This document shows, piece after piece, positions 1 to 7,460 of a stretch of 59,981 nt of DNA. The stretch lies in NCBI RefSeq assembly GCF_000518865.1, contig NZ_JAEK01000028.1:1-59981 (forward strand). Reading direction: 5' to 3'. The position numbers and the translations under genes are program-made. The DNA is from Bacillus sp. J37. Its GTDB lineage: Bacteria; Bacillota; Bacilli; Bacillales; Bacillaceae. Positions within the stretch are counted from its first letter, which is position 1. The number at the start of each line of letters is the position of its first letter. Below the pieces are notes generated by a model. It made no database searches. It had not been told where the DNA came from and saw nothing but the letters and a program-made list of their open reading frames with translations.

Positions 1-222
1 CATCTCTCTCATATAGTTAAGTACGTCCATTTTAAACTCAACAGAGTAATTTGTATAGGATTCTTGTAAGCCAGCTACGCCATGAATTTGATATCTCACT
101 ATCCACCTATGTAACATAGATTTACTAATCTTATACTTTTTAGCTATTTTTCTTATAGAATCGGCACCTTCCAGGTAGGTATTTACAGCTTGTAGTTTAA
201 ATTCTAAGTGATATTTCTTCAT
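1..222 (-). CDS. IS3-family transposase OrfA (helix-turn-helix), 5' part only
   Basis: The first 74 codons of a minus-strand gene are present and run off the window. The protein begins MKKYHLEFKLQAVNTYLEG and continues with a typical helix-turn-helix (SIRKIAKKYKISKSMLHRW, about residues 22-40), as in the OrfA DNA-binding protein of IS3/IS150 elements. The RBS GGAGGTG sits 9 bases before the ATG at 222. OrfA normally binds the IS ends and is fused by frameshifting to the DDE transposase OrfB, which is not visible here. The family call is fairly secure; activity is unknown. Confidence 0.7.
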   Translation of the reverse strand, partial: MKKYHLEFKLQAVNTYLEGADSIRKIAKKYKISKSMLHRWIVRYQIHGVAGLQESYTNYSVEFKMDVLNYMREM

Positions 223-274
223 GAAAAAAGCACCTCCAATTGTTAATTGTGTCTAACAATTGGGGTGCACCTCA
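1..274 (-). mobile_element. End of an IS3-family insertion sequence, truncated by the window edge
   Basis: The leftmost bases hold the start of a transposase gene on the minus strand. Upstream of it lies a perfect inverted repeat (236-245 with 254-263) and then a TG-starting end at about 274. Gene order, the CCCCAATTGTTAGACAC-type end and the helix-turn-helix protein fit an IS3/IS150-type element. The other end and the catalytic OrfB lie outside the window, so whether the element is intact cannot be judged. The exact outer boundary is inferred. Confidence 0.6.
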
Positions 275-295
275 AACCTGTCCCCATGGACCACC

Positions 296-688
296 TCATG
301 ACACACTTAATTGTTTTACTGCCGGGATATCGGCAGGTGCCCATATGAGGGATGTGAGATTTTCTCTTTTTAACCATAGTAAGGCGGAATGCTCATTTGC
401 TTCGGGTTTACCGCTTACAATTCTACATGTCATACATATCAGGTTAATGGTAGCAGTTTCGTATTCATGTGTATGATCATGGAAAAAGTCATTAACTTCG
501 ATCGTACAGTTGAGTTCTTCTTTAATTTCTCGTACTAAGGCAGCATAAATGTCTTCGTCCTTCTCCACTTTACCCCCTGGAAACTCCCACATATTCGCCA
601 TGGACATGTTTGGAGATCTTAGTGCGCATAAAATTTCATTTTCATCATTTTCTATGATGGCAGCTACCACCTTCACAATTTTTTTCAT
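296..688 (-). CDS. MutT-type NUDIX hydrolase
   Basis: A 130-residue protein with a complete Nudix box (G..EK.E, then REIKEEL, about residues 38-60), the Mg-binding signature of MutT-like enzymes that hydrolyse nucleoside triphosphates such as 8-oxo-dGTP. An upstream in-frame ATG at 700 lies inside the RBS itself (ATGGAGGAG), so the ATG at 688 is the more likely start. The length matches the usual 130-135 residues. The stop codon lies only about 20 bases from the presumed IS end, so the last few residues may have been altered by the insertion. Its substrate is not known. It is transcribed away from the acetyltransferase gene that starts at 773. Confidence 0.82.
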   Translation of the reverse strand: MKKIVKVVAAIIENDENEILCALRSPNMSMANMWEFPGGKVEKDEDIYAALVREIKEELNCTIEVNDFFHDHTHEYETATINLICMTCRIVSGKPEANEHSALLWLKRENLTSLIWAPADIPAVKQLSVS

Positions 689-772
689 GATCTCCTCCAT
701 AAATGGTTTTACTTGAATATGATACCATGTAAGATATATAGAAAAGAAGATAAAATAGAGAGGAAACCTTTT

Positions 773-1276
773 ATGGATATTCGAGAGGTAAGGAAATGTG
801 AGGTTGAGAAGGTTTCACAGTTTTTATTAAAAACGATGGAAGATGTCTATCCATTTCAAATTGGAGATGCGTCTATGAGAGATTTAACGGACATGGAATC
901 ATTATATATAAATAGGAGTAAGGCGACTATTCTCGCTGCATTTTCAAAAGGAAAAGTGGTAGGAACCATCGCTCTTCGTCCTTATGATGGACGTATTTCT
1001 TTACTTAGAGATCGCTATGAATTAGTGCAAACATGCGAAATCATTAAATGCTATGTTGATAAAAATGCCCGCAGACAAGGTATTGGAACACGATTATATG
1101 AAGCAATTGAACGCTATAGCAATATAGCAGGTTATAAAATGATGTATCTACATACTCATAAATTTTTACCAGGCGGTCTTTCTTTTTGGAGAAAAAAAGG
1201 TTTTGACGAAACACTTGATGAGTTTGATGAATGGCAGACCGTGCATTTTGAAAAAGAAATAACTAGTACCAAATAA
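773..1276 (+). CDS. GNAT-family N-acetyltransferase
   Basis: A 167-residue protein with the GNAT acetyl-CoA-binding core: beta-4 segment IIKCYVDKNARRQGIGTRLY (about residues 106-125; the RRQGIG loop holds the CoA pyrophosphate), followed by YKMMYLHTH and the F.RKKGF motif. It transfers an acetyl group from acetyl-CoA to an amine on an unknown acceptor. A longer reading from 713 is open, but GAGAGG lies 9 bases before the ATG at 773 and the earlier start has no RBS. A perfect terminator follows directly, so it is a single-gene unit. Confidence 0.8.
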   Translation: MDIREVRKCEVEKVSQFLLKTMEDVYPFQIGDASMRDLTDMESLYINRSKATILAAFSKGKVVGTIALRPYDGRISLLRDRYELVQTCEIIKCYVDKNARRQGIGTRLYEAIERYSNIAGYKMMYLHTHKFLPGGLSFWRKKGFDETLDEFDEWQTVHFEKEITSTK

Positions 1277-1287
1277 TAATAGCTTTC

Positions 1288-1321
1288 ATACTCACAACTT
1301 TGTTTTTGTGAGTATTTTTTT
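1288..1321 (+). terminator. Intrinsic terminator after the GNAT gene
   Basis: A perfect 10-bp stem (ATACTCACAA / TTGTGAGTAT) with an 8-base loop, followed by six T. Confidence 0.88.
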
Positions 1322-1423
1322 GTGCCGATTTAACCGTAAGTAAAAAGAATAGACCTTAATTTTATGTTTATCCCACAGAAAACAGTGGGTAATGAACCTA
1401 CAAACAAGCATAAGGAGAGAAAA

Positions 1424-2563
1424 ATGATTGAAACATATTTAGAGTCAAAAAAACAAGAAATGTACGGCCTTTTGGAACGTTTAGTCAATACAGACAGCGG
1501 CACATATGATAAAGAAGGTGTAGATGCTGTTGGTGACATGTTATTAGAGAAATTTGAAGAGATCGGAATGGATGTAAAAGTTCATTATGAAGAAAAGCTG
1601 GGTAATCATTTGGAAATTAAAGCTTCGAGAGATCTTGATCCGAAAATTCTAATCATTGCCCATATGGACACCGTTTTTCCAAAGGGAGAAGCGGAAAAAC
1701 GCCCATTTAAAGTGATTGGTGACAAAGCTTTTGGTCCTGGTGTTAATGATGAAAAAGCGAGTCATGTTCAAGTTTTATATGCACTTAAGGCGTTGAAGGT
1801 AGCCGGATCTGATGCATATAAAAATGTGCATATTATTTTTAACAGTGACGAAGAAATCGGTTCTCCTACCTCAAAACCATTAATCAAACAGGTTGCTGAA
1901 AACAAACACTATTCACTTGTTGTGGAATGCTCACGCCCAAATGGAGGACTAGTAACTGAGCGCAAAGGGGTTGGCCAATTCACGCTAGACGTAAAAGGGA
2001 AAAGTGCTCATTCCGGAGTAGATCCTGAGCGGGGGAGAAGTGCCATTGAGGAAATCTCTCATAAAATTTTAAAACTTCAACAGCTGAACAATTATGATGA
2101 AGGAATATCTGTAAACGTTGGGTTAGTGCAAGGAGGGACCTCAACAAATACGATCCCTTCAGTTGCAAGAGCAGACATTGATGTGAGGTTTAACAATAAA
2201 CAACAGGCTGCTGATATTGTGCGGAAAATAACAGAAATTTCTCAGGAGGAGCATGTTTCGGGTACATTCACCAAGCTTAAAGGAGATATTAGTCGGCCCC
2301 CTATGCAGAAGACAAGTGAGACTGAGCAGCTAATGAAGGTTATCCATGAAGCGGCAGATGATCTTGGCATAACGATTCGCGAGGTAAGCTCAGGAGGAGG
2401 GTCGGACGCATCTTTTACCGCAAGTGAAGGGATCCCAACCGTAGATGGAATGGGTCCAATGGGGGAGTTTTCTCATAGTGAAAAGGAAGAATATACAGAC
2501 TTAAAAACATTCCCTCAATTTACTGCATTACTAGCAAAAACAATTGAAAAATTAAGTAGGTAA
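1424..2563 (+). CDS. M20-family metallopeptidase (carboxypeptidase G2-like)
   Basis: A 379-residue zinc peptidase of the M20/M28 clan. Visible metal-site motifs are HMDTVFP (H80, D82), GPGVNDEK (D109), the catalytic/metal SDEEIGS (E143, E144), VVECSRP near 170, and the C-terminal GEFSHSEKE histidine. The lid/dimerisation domain lies in between (about residues 180-290, KGKSAHSGVDPERG). Such enzymes cleave C-terminal amino acids or acyl-amino acids; the glutamate carboxypeptidase group is the nearest match by eye. AAGGAGAGA sits 3 bases before the ATG at 1424, which is preferred to the upstream ATG at 1364. Cytoplasmic, with no signal peptide. Confidence 0.85.
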   Translation: MIETYLESKKQEMYGLLERLVNTDSGTYDKEGVDAVGDMLLEKFEEIGMDVKVHYEEKLGNHLEIKASRDLDPKILIIAHMDTVFPKGEAEKRPFKVIGDKAFGPGVNDEKASHVQVLYALKALKVAGSDAYKNVHIIFNSDEEIGSPTSKPLIKQVAENKHYSLVVECSRPNGGLVTERKGVGQFTLDVKGKSAHSGVDPERGRSAIEEISHKILKLQQLNNYDEGISVNVGLVQGGTSTNTIPSVARADIDVRFNNKQQAADIVRKITEISQEEHVSGTFTKLKGDISRPPMQKTSETEQLMKVIHEAADDLGITIREVSSGGGSDASFTASEGIPTVDGMGPMGEFSHSEKEEYTDLKTFPQFTALLAKTIEKLSR

Positions 2564-2634
2564 TTTTTTTACTGCTCAAGCTTTATCTTCCGTTACGTGC
2601 TTGTCACAATACTTTGCTATTGTATACTATTTGT

Positions 2635-2669
2635 AAAAAGATCAGGATGAATACGATCCTGATCTTTTT
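2635..2669 (+). terminator. Intrinsic terminator after the M20 peptidase
   Basis: A 14-bp stem (AAAAAGATCAGGAT / ATCCTGATCTTTTT) with a short loop. The T-run and the A-run on either side would let it work in both directions. Confidence 0.85.
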
Positions 2670-2769
2670 ATGTATGCATCTCAGTAGGTCGGAATAACTT
2701 CTGAGATATCAAATTTGATCATACATTTTTGAAGCGTTAAAAATTGGGCTCTTTTAACCAAAGGTTTTA

Positions 2770-2831
2770 TTGACAAATAAGGGTATTATGTAATACTATA
2801 TACTAGTAATAAGTAATACTAAATATCAGTA
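2770..2831 (+). promoter_or_regulatory. padR promoter and candidate PadR operator
   Basis: TTGACA (2770-2775), an 18-base spacer and TACTAT (2794-2799) form a sigma-A promoter. Right downstream, at 2806-2831, is a 26-base sequence built of AGTA/TACT repeats. It recurs at 4665-4690, in front of the ABC transporter, with 22 of 26 bases identical. PadR proteins bind inverted ATAC/GTAT-type repeats near their own promoters, so this is a likely PadR binding site, inferred from sequence only. Confidence 0.65.
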
Positions 2832-2888
2832 TCACATAATACCTGATACTGAATACAAAAAATATGAAATACAAGTGAGGGAAAACAG

Positions 2889-3233
2889 TTGGAAAATATT
2901 ACAGAAATGCTGAAAGGGGTGCTTGAGGGTTGTGTGCTTGAGATCATCAGCCGTGGCGAAACGTACGGCTACGAAATCACGCAGCAGCTGCGAGAACTTG
3001 GCTTCTCTGATGTGGTTGAAGGCACAGTTTATACAATTACCATGCGACTCGAGAAAAACAATCTGGTGAACATCGAGAAAAAGCCATCAACTATGGGACC
3101 GCCGAGAAAATTTTACACACTCAATGCAGCAGGTCAAGAGCGACTGGAAACCTTTTGGGAAAAATGGGAATTCGTATCAAGTAAAATTAACGAACTCAAA
3201 ACAAAAATAAAATCAAAAGGAGAAGTAATATGA
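2889..3233 (+). CDS. PadR-family transcriptional regulator
   Basis: A 114-residue winged-helix protein. CVLEIISRGETYGYEITQQL (about residues 15-34) and VVEGTVYTITMRLEKNNLV (about 40-58) are the classic PadR fold signature, and GPPRKFYTLNAAGQERLE is the wing. The start is TTG, with GTGAGGG 7-13 bases upstream. It is the first gene of an operon with three DUF1048 proteins; its stop overlaps the next start (ATGA). PadR-DUF1048-ABC exporter sets are common in Firmicutes, where PadR represses the exporter until a toxic ligand is bound. That role is inferred here. Confidence 0.88.
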   Translation: MENITEMLKGVLEGCVLEIISRGETYGYEITQQLRELGFSDVVEGTVYTITMRLEKNNLVNIEKKPSTMGPPRKFYTLNAAGQERLETFWEKWEFVSSKINELKTKIKSKGEVI

Positions 3234-3565
3234 TGAGTATGTTTGAAAAAATCTTTGGCGATTTTAGCGAAAAGAAAGCATGGCGTGAAATGGAAAAACG
3301 TGCAAAAGCCTTACCTGAGGACTACTACAACGCCTACAAAGCGATGCAAAAATATCTCTGGAACACTGGCGGTGTGACGGATTGGCAAGAAACAAAATTC
3401 GTCTTTATTCACATCATCGACCTTCTTGAAGAAGCCGCAGCTAATGGTAAGCGAGTTAAGGAAATTACTGGCAATGACGTATCAGCCTTCTGTGATGATC
3501 TTGTCATTGATGCAAAATCGTGGGTTGATAAGCAGCGTCAAAAACTCAACGATTCGATTAAATAA
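3230..3565 (+). CDS. DUF1048 family protein, copy 1
   Basis: A 111-residue protein of the DUF1048 family: small, soluble and probably all-helical. Conserved elements seen in all copies here are the KALP.DY...YK..QKYLW core (about residues 25-45), the acidic LLEEAA.NGK.V.EITG segment (about 66-82) and the DV.AFCDDL...K.WVDK.R tail. Its start overlaps the padR stop by ATGA, so translation is coupled. The biochemical role of the family is unknown; it is repeatedly linked with PadR regulators and drug exporters. Confidence 0.82.
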   Translation: MMSMFEKIFGDFSEKKAWREMEKRAKALPEDYYNAYKAMQKYLWNTGGVTDWQETKFVFIHIIDLLEEAAANGKRVKEITGNDVSAFCDDLVIDAKSWVDKQRQKLNDSIK

Positions 3566-3608
3566 TAGAACTTTGCTAAAACAGCTTAGTATCTTAAAGG
3601 AGACGACA

Positions 3609-3962
3609 ATGAACTTTTTAGAAAAAATAACCGGCAGTGATATGACTAAAGCAATGAAAGGTTTTGAAGCGCGAGCAAAAGTCTTGCCAGCTGAATATCA
3701 AACTGCTTGGAAAGAAATTATAAGTAATCTCTGGATTCACGGAGATTTCACCGGTCGTAATCTGATGCCGATTCTTGACAGTGCTCTTGAACTGCTTGAA
3801 GTTACATCAGCAGACTGCCAGAGAATCGAAGAAGTACTAGGAGATGATATTAAAGGATTCTGTGCAGCTCTTGTTGGTGACGAAGGAGCAAAAACTTATA
3901 GAGATAAATGGCGTGACCAACTCAACAACAACGTAGCAAGAAAATTGGGAGGACTAAAATGA
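3609..3962 (+). CDS. DUF1048 family protein, copy 2
   Basis: A 117-residue paralogue of its neighbours: K.FEARAKVLPAEYQTAWKE near residues 15-34 and DIKGFCAALVG near 85-95 align with the same segments of copies 1 and 3. AAAGGAGA lies 5 bases before the ATG at 3609. The reading frame stays open upstream to 3426, but that stretch overlaps copy 1 in another frame and has no family similarity. Function unknown; co-transcribed with padR. Confidence 0.82.
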   Translation: MNFLEKITGSDMTKAMKGFEARAKVLPAEYQTAWKEIISNLWIHGDFTGRNLMPILDSALELLEVTSADCQRIEEVLGDDIKGFCAALVGDEGAKTYRDKWRDQLNNNVARKLGGLK

Positions 3963-4291
3963 GTATCAAAAAAATCATCGAAGGCAAAAAAGAATGGAGA
4001 GACCATGTTTCGCGTGTCAAAGCGCTTCCGCAAGATTACCAAATTGTCTATAAAGAGATCCAAAAATATCTCTTCAAAGTCGGCCCTGTTGAGCTAAACG
4101 AAGGTATCGGACTGCTCTCTGAAGTTCTCAGCTTCTTTGAAGAAGGTGCAGTTGCTGGGAAAGGTGTTCTTGAAGTCACAGGAACAGACGTTGCTGCTTT
4201 CTGTGATGAGCTTATTGAAGATTCAATAACTTACGCTGAACTCTATCAAGAATCGGTCAATCAAAAAGTCGTTAAAACTATGAAAAAATAG
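3959..4291 (+). CDS. DUF1048 family protein, copy 3
   Basis: A 110-residue member of the same family: SRVKALPQDYQIVYKEIQKY near residues 18-37, FFEEGAVAGKGVLEVTGTDV near 60-80, and AAFCDELIED. Its ATG overlaps the stop of copy 2 (ATGA), a tight translational coupling. Three intact tandem paralogues in one operon suggest they form a hetero-oligomer or differ in ligand. Neither can be decided from sequence. Confidence 0.82.
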   Translation: MSIKKIIEGKKEWRDHVSRVKALPQDYQIVYKEIQKYLFKVGPVELNEGIGLLSEVLSFFEEGAVAGKGVLEVTGTDVAAFCDELIEDSITYAELYQESVNQKVVKTMKK

Positions 4292-4388
4292 AAGGAACTT
4301 AATAATATTGTGTTTTATATTCACTTTGTTGATTCCACAAAATTCCATTTTTATCACTTCTATAAAAAACAATTTTTGAACATTACTC

Positions 4389-4595
4389 ATTCCTTCGTCA
4401 ATTAAACTGCTCGATGGTCTGAATAAATTGAGTTGTTCGATGCCGGTGCGAAATAAGGCAGACAACTCTTGGAAATCACTAGGTTCGGCCCGATATCCTT
4501 TGCCAACGGACTTACGGCAAACGCTAAAACCTATGTCGACAAGTATCGTGAAGATATGAATTCAGATCGAGTAGGAAAAAAGGAAATTCAATAGA
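4389..4595 (+). pseudogene. Decayed fourth DUF1048 copy
   Basis: After copy 3, coding-like sequence with DUF1048 features continues but is broken. From 4389 one frame reads IPSSIKLLDGLNKL. A frameshift then leads into ELFDAGAK, which is ended by TAA at about 4456. The same frame goes on as GRQLLEITRFGPISFANGL, then TANAKTYVDKYREDMN, and stops at 4593-4595. These pieces align with the C-terminal half of copies 1-3 (LEITG...AF.D.L...AKTY.DK.R). The 5' half cannot be traced in 4292-4388. It sits in the 460-base gap before the ABC genes. Confidence 0.68.
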
Positions 4596-4664
4596 TAATT
4601 CTGACTGAATAGCTGGTTACAAATTAGATGGCCGCCTTCACTATTCAGTTATATTTATAACTAA

Positions 4665-4690
4665 GTAGTAAGTAATACCGATTATCAGTA
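4665..4690 (+). promoter_or_regulatory. Second copy of the putative PadR operator
   Basis: These 26 bases match 2806-2831 at 22 positions and share the core AGTAAGTAATAC and the end TTATCAGTA/ATATCAGTA. Another AGTA..ACTAAGTA unit follows to about 4700. It lies about 65 bases upstream of the ABC ATPase start, where a repressor would act. Confidence 0.6.
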
Positions 4691-4753
4691 AGACTAAGTA
4701 GGGTGGTATAGTCAATCTTGTGCCTTGCTGGACTTTTATAAGGAGGAAAAAAT

Positions 4754-5515
4754 ATGAACAATACAGTGATTTCTGTAAAAGAGCTAAAAAAATCCTTTAA
4801 AGACAAGGAAGTCTTAAAAGGGGTAGATTTTGAAGTGCAGCGCGGCGAAATTTTCGCACTGTTGGGCTCAAATGGAGCTGGCAAGACAACGACGGTCAAC
4901 ATCCTCTCGACGTTGATGAAGCCCGATGGCGGTGAAGCAGGTATTTGTGGTTATGACGTCCAGTGTCAACCTGATGATGTTCGTCAAAGCATCAGCCTGA
5001 CAGGGCAGTTTGCAGCTTTGGACGGCATGCTCACCGGGAGGGAAAACTTGATGTTGATCGCCAAGTTACGGGGAGTTTCCAATCCCTCTCAAGTCGCTGA
5101 CAAATTGCTAGCAAGATTCAGCCTCAACGATGCGGCCAATCGCCGCGCCGATAAGTATTCCGGTGGGATGAAGCGCCGGCTTGACATTGCCATGAGTCTG
5201 ATCGGGACGCCAGCAGTTATTTTTCTTGACGAACCCACAACAGGGCTTGACCCCGAAGCGAGGATTGAAGTCTGGAATGCCGTCAAAGAGCTTGCCAACG
5301 GAGGAACAACCATTATGCTGACGACCCAGTACCTGGAAGAAGCAGAACAACTTGCAGACCGTATTGCCATCCTGCATGGCGGAAAAATCATTACGACCGG
5401 TACTCTTACCGAACTTAAGGAGATGTTCCCGCCAGCGAAAGTAGAGTACGTCGAGAAGCAGCCGACATTGGAGGAAATTTTCCTATCTATTATTGGTAAA
5501 AAGGAGGAGATGTAA
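4754..5515 (+). CDS. DrrA-like ABC exporter ATP-binding protein
   Basis: A 253-residue ABC ATPase. It has Walker A GSNGAGKTT (38-46), Q-loop Q85, signature YSGGM (135-139), Walker B VIFLDEP (155-161), and a glutamine in place of the switch histidine (TTQYLEEA, 190-197), which is typical of the daunorubicin-exporter DrrA group. The C-terminus (PTLEEIFLSIIG) also matches DrrA, but the region before it is short, so the protein is about 50 residues smaller than DrrA itself. AAGGAGGA precedes the ATG. The permease starts right at its stop codon. Sampled lines have about 52-55% G+C, well above the chromosomal genes around it, which suggests transfer. Confidence 0.88.
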   Translation: MNNTVISVKELKKSFKDKEVLKGVDFEVQRGEIFALLGSNGAGKTTTVNILSTLMKPDGGEAGICGYDVQCQPDDVRQSISLTGQFAALDGMLTGRENLMLIAKLRGVSNPSQVADKLLARFSLNDAANRRADKYSGGMKRRLDIAMSLIGTPAVIFLDEPTTGLDPEARIEVWNAVKELANGGTTIMLTTQYLEEAEQLADRIAILHGGKIITTGTLTELKEMFPPAKVEYVEKQPTLEEIFLSIIGKKEEM

Positions 5516-6265
5516 ATGAATAGGAATACAGGGGTATTACTAGGACGTTTAATGAGGAATATCATGCGCAGCCCAGATACGATTATCACGGTGGCGATTA
5601 CGCCGATTATGATGATGCTGCTGTTTGTCTATGTATTTGGCGGAGCCATAGAGACAGGCACAGATAACTACGTCAATTATTTATTGCCGGGAATCTTGTT
5701 GATGGCTATCGCTTCCGGAGTAGCTTACACTTCATTGCGGCTGTTTACGGATGTAAAGAGTGGACTGATGGCACGTTTTATTACCATGCCCATCAAGCGC
5801 TCATCGGTGTTATGGGCTCATGTATTGACCTCGCTTGTTTCCAATGCGCTTACTGTTATGGTGGTTATCCTAGTCGCACTATTGATGGGCTTCCGTTCCA
5901 GTGCTGATGTCCTGGATTGTTTCATGGTAGTTGGGATACTCGCTCTCTTTACACTGGCACTTACATGGTTGGCAGTCATTCCCGGATTAACAGCGAAGTC
6001 TATGGAAGGGGCGACAGGATATTCGTATCCGTTGATTTTCCTGCCGTTTATAAGTTCGGCTTTTGTTCCCACCGAAACTATGCCTAAAATTGTCCGTACG
6101 TTCGCTGAGAACCAGCCCGTGACATCAATCGTGAATGCTATTCGTGCTCTCTTGTATGAAGGGACTGTTGGTAATGATATCTGGACAGCACTTGCCTGGT
6201 GCATCGGCATCATGGTCATCGCTTACGTCTTCGCTAATAAAGCATTTAAACGCCAGCTAGGATAA
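5516..6265 (+). CDS. DrrB-like ABC-2 type permease
   Basis: A 249-residue membrane protein with about six hydrophobic segments (near residues 20-42, 55-75, 100-125, 135-160, 168-185 and 222-240). The ABC-2 fold signature lies in YSYPLIFLPFISSAFVPTETMP (about 170-191). It starts on the base after the ATPase stop, so the two genes are one unit. The pair should export an amphiphilic drug or antibiotic; the substrate is unknown. The G+C content is raised as in the ATPase gene. Confidence 0.87.
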   Translation: MNRNTGVLLGRLMRNIMRSPDTIITVAITPIMMMLLFVYVFGGAIETGTDNYVNYLLPGILLMAIASGVAYTSLRLFTDVKSGLMARFITMPIKRSSVLWAHVLTSLVSNALTVMVVILVALLMGFRSSADVLDCFMVVGILALFTLALTWLAVIPGLTAKSMEGATGYSYPLIFLPFISSAFVPTETMPKIVRTFAENQPVTSIVNAIRALLYEGTVGNDIWTALAWCIGIMVIAYVFANKAFKRQLG

Positions 6266-6390
6266 AAACAGCATTGTGAGATTAGCATATTAATAGTCAG
6301 AAGTTATAATGAATATATTTATTATCAAATGGTTTGACCTAAAGGAATTCCAATAGTATATATAGATTAATTGATATATCGTATTGCATT

Positions 6391-6423
6391 ATAAAAGCCT
6401 CTCGAATTTTAAGAGGCTTTACA
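6391..6423. terminator. Bidirectional terminator between exporter and methyltransferase
   Basis: AAAGCCTCT (6394-6402) pairs with AGAGGCTTT (6412-6420). It lies between the converging permease and methyltransferase genes, with T-rich flanks on the minus-strand side. Confidence 0.75.
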
Positions 6424-6432
6424 TAAATTTAA

Positions 6433-7353
6433 TTACTTCTTTACAGCGTGGATAAAATGAATGGTTTCAAATGCTGATAAATAATCTGTTCTATTTCTAA
6501 AGTAAAGCTCATTGATCGTGGTTGGTGTTAAATGTTCATAAATTAATAAACCAGATCTTTCTAATATATTCTCAATTTCATTATAAGTAAAATTTGATTT
6601 CATTGGTTCTCCACTTGCAGTAGCCATTTTTACCATGTTTTCAACTCTATTAAACAGCCCTTTTTCCTCAAATAGGTTTTCGTCTGCATAATCTAAAACA
6701 ATAGAGCTCCCTGGTGGCATGGCAGCAAATAAATCACTTATTAAATTCGCATTTTCCTCTTTATTTAAATAATAAGAAACACCTAAAAGGCTAAAGAAAG
6801 TTTTTTTATTATCATGATTGAAACCAGCATTAATTAAATCTTGATAAGTAAATGTAGCAGTAAAGTCCATAGAAACAAAATGAAGGTTACTAGGGATATC
6901 AAATTCAGCATTTGCTAACTTTTTCTTCTTGAATTTTTGGGTAGTTGGGTGATCAATTTCAAATATTTCTAGTCTGTTTTTCAATTCTGGATATCGGAAG
7001 CAAAATGTATCTAACCCAGCTCCAAGTATGACATACTGTTGTACACCTAACGTAATTTCATTAAGCAGTACTTTTTCGCAATAGGCAGAGCGTGCTAAGG
7101 GTGTTGGGGAAAGCTGAACTTGTGTAATCCATTTTAAGACTTCTTTTGGATCATCTTTATATCGTCGCCCAATATCTTTGTTGAAAAATTCTATCCCGTT
7201 AATCAAATTGGTACTAATAGTAGAAAATTCTTCATTGGAAATTAGATTGTTTGCAATAAAATCATCAAAAATTTTTGGTGTATCATATTTACTGTGATAT
7301 ACACGACCGAAAGCCGATATCAAGGAAGTTAAACTGGACTCATTATGTTTCAT
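6433..7353 (-). CDS. SAM-dependent methyltransferase, LCMT/TIGR00027 type
   Basis: A 306-residue class I methyltransferase. YVILGAGLDTFCFRYPE (about residues 107-123) is the SAM-binding loop, EIFEIDHPTTQKFKKKKL (about 130-147) follows with the acidic residue, and FFSLLGVSYYL is the post-motif strand. This is the pattern of leucine carboxyl methyltransferase-like proteins found in bacterial secondary-metabolite clusters and as stand-alone genes. The acceptor substrate is unknown. GGAGGAAAA precedes the ATG. The gene has a perfect consensus promoter and a strong terminator hairpin inside its 5' leader (7375-7406), so its transcription is probably conditional. Confidence 0.83.
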   Translation of the reverse strand: MKHNESSLTSLISAFGRVYHSKYDTPKIFDDFIANNLISNEEFSTISTNLINGIEFFNKDIGRRYKDDPKEVLKWITQVQLSPTPLARSAYCEKVLLNEITLGVQQYVILGAGLDTFCFRYPELKNRLEIFEIDHPTTQKFKKKKLANAEFDIPSNLHFVSMDFTATFTYQDLINAGFNHDNKKTFFSLLGVSYYLNKEENANLISDLFAAMPPGSSIVLDYADENLFEEKGLFNRVENMVKMATASGEPMKSNFTYNEIENILERSGLLIYEHLTPTTINELYFRNRTDYLSAFETIHFIHAVKK

Positions 7354-7405
7354 TCCATTTTCCTCCTATAAAAAAATGAGATTCCCCTGGCCAGGAGAAC
7401 CTCAT
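7343..7405 (-). other. 20-codon leader reading frame overlapping the methyltransferase start
   Basis: On the minus strand an ATG at 7405 opens a 20-codon frame, MRFSWPGESHFFIGGKWNET. It runs through the terminator hairpin and RBS and ends 8 bases inside the methyltransferase gene. There is no convincing Shine-Dalgarno in front of it, so translation is doubtful. I list it because attenuated resistance genes often carry leader peptides at this place. Confidence 0.3.
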
Positions 7406-7406
7406 T
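7375..7406 (-). terminator. Terminator hairpin in the methyltransferase 5' leader (attenuator)
   Basis: On the minus strand a 16-base arm starting AATGAGGTTC pairs with its partner along its whole length (two G-U wobbles, GGCC apex). Seven T follow, then the RBS of the methyltransferase. Placed between promoter and RBS, it would stop transcription before the gene unless it is prevented from folding. Confidence 0.75.
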
Positions 7407-7431
7407 ATAATACGCAAAATAATAAATGTAA

Positions 7432-7460
7432 ATTATAGCATAAATAGAATTTTTTGTCAA
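7432..7460 (-). promoter_or_regulatory. Consensus sigma-A promoter of the methyltransferase
   Basis: On the minus strand TTGACA (7460-7455), a 17-base spacer and TATAAT (7437-7432) match the consensus at every position. The predicted transcript start lies about 75 bases upstream of the ATG. Confidence 0.85.

Noticed and set aside
4223-4465. 80-codon minus-strand frame between the DUF1048 genes and the exporter
   Set aside because: It overlaps the third DUF1048 gene and the remnant of the fourth on the opposite strand, and resembles no family.
5089-5589. Long minus-strand frames opposite the exporter ATPase
   Set aside because: They are mirror frames caused by the higher G+C of the real gene; no RBS and no recognisable protein.
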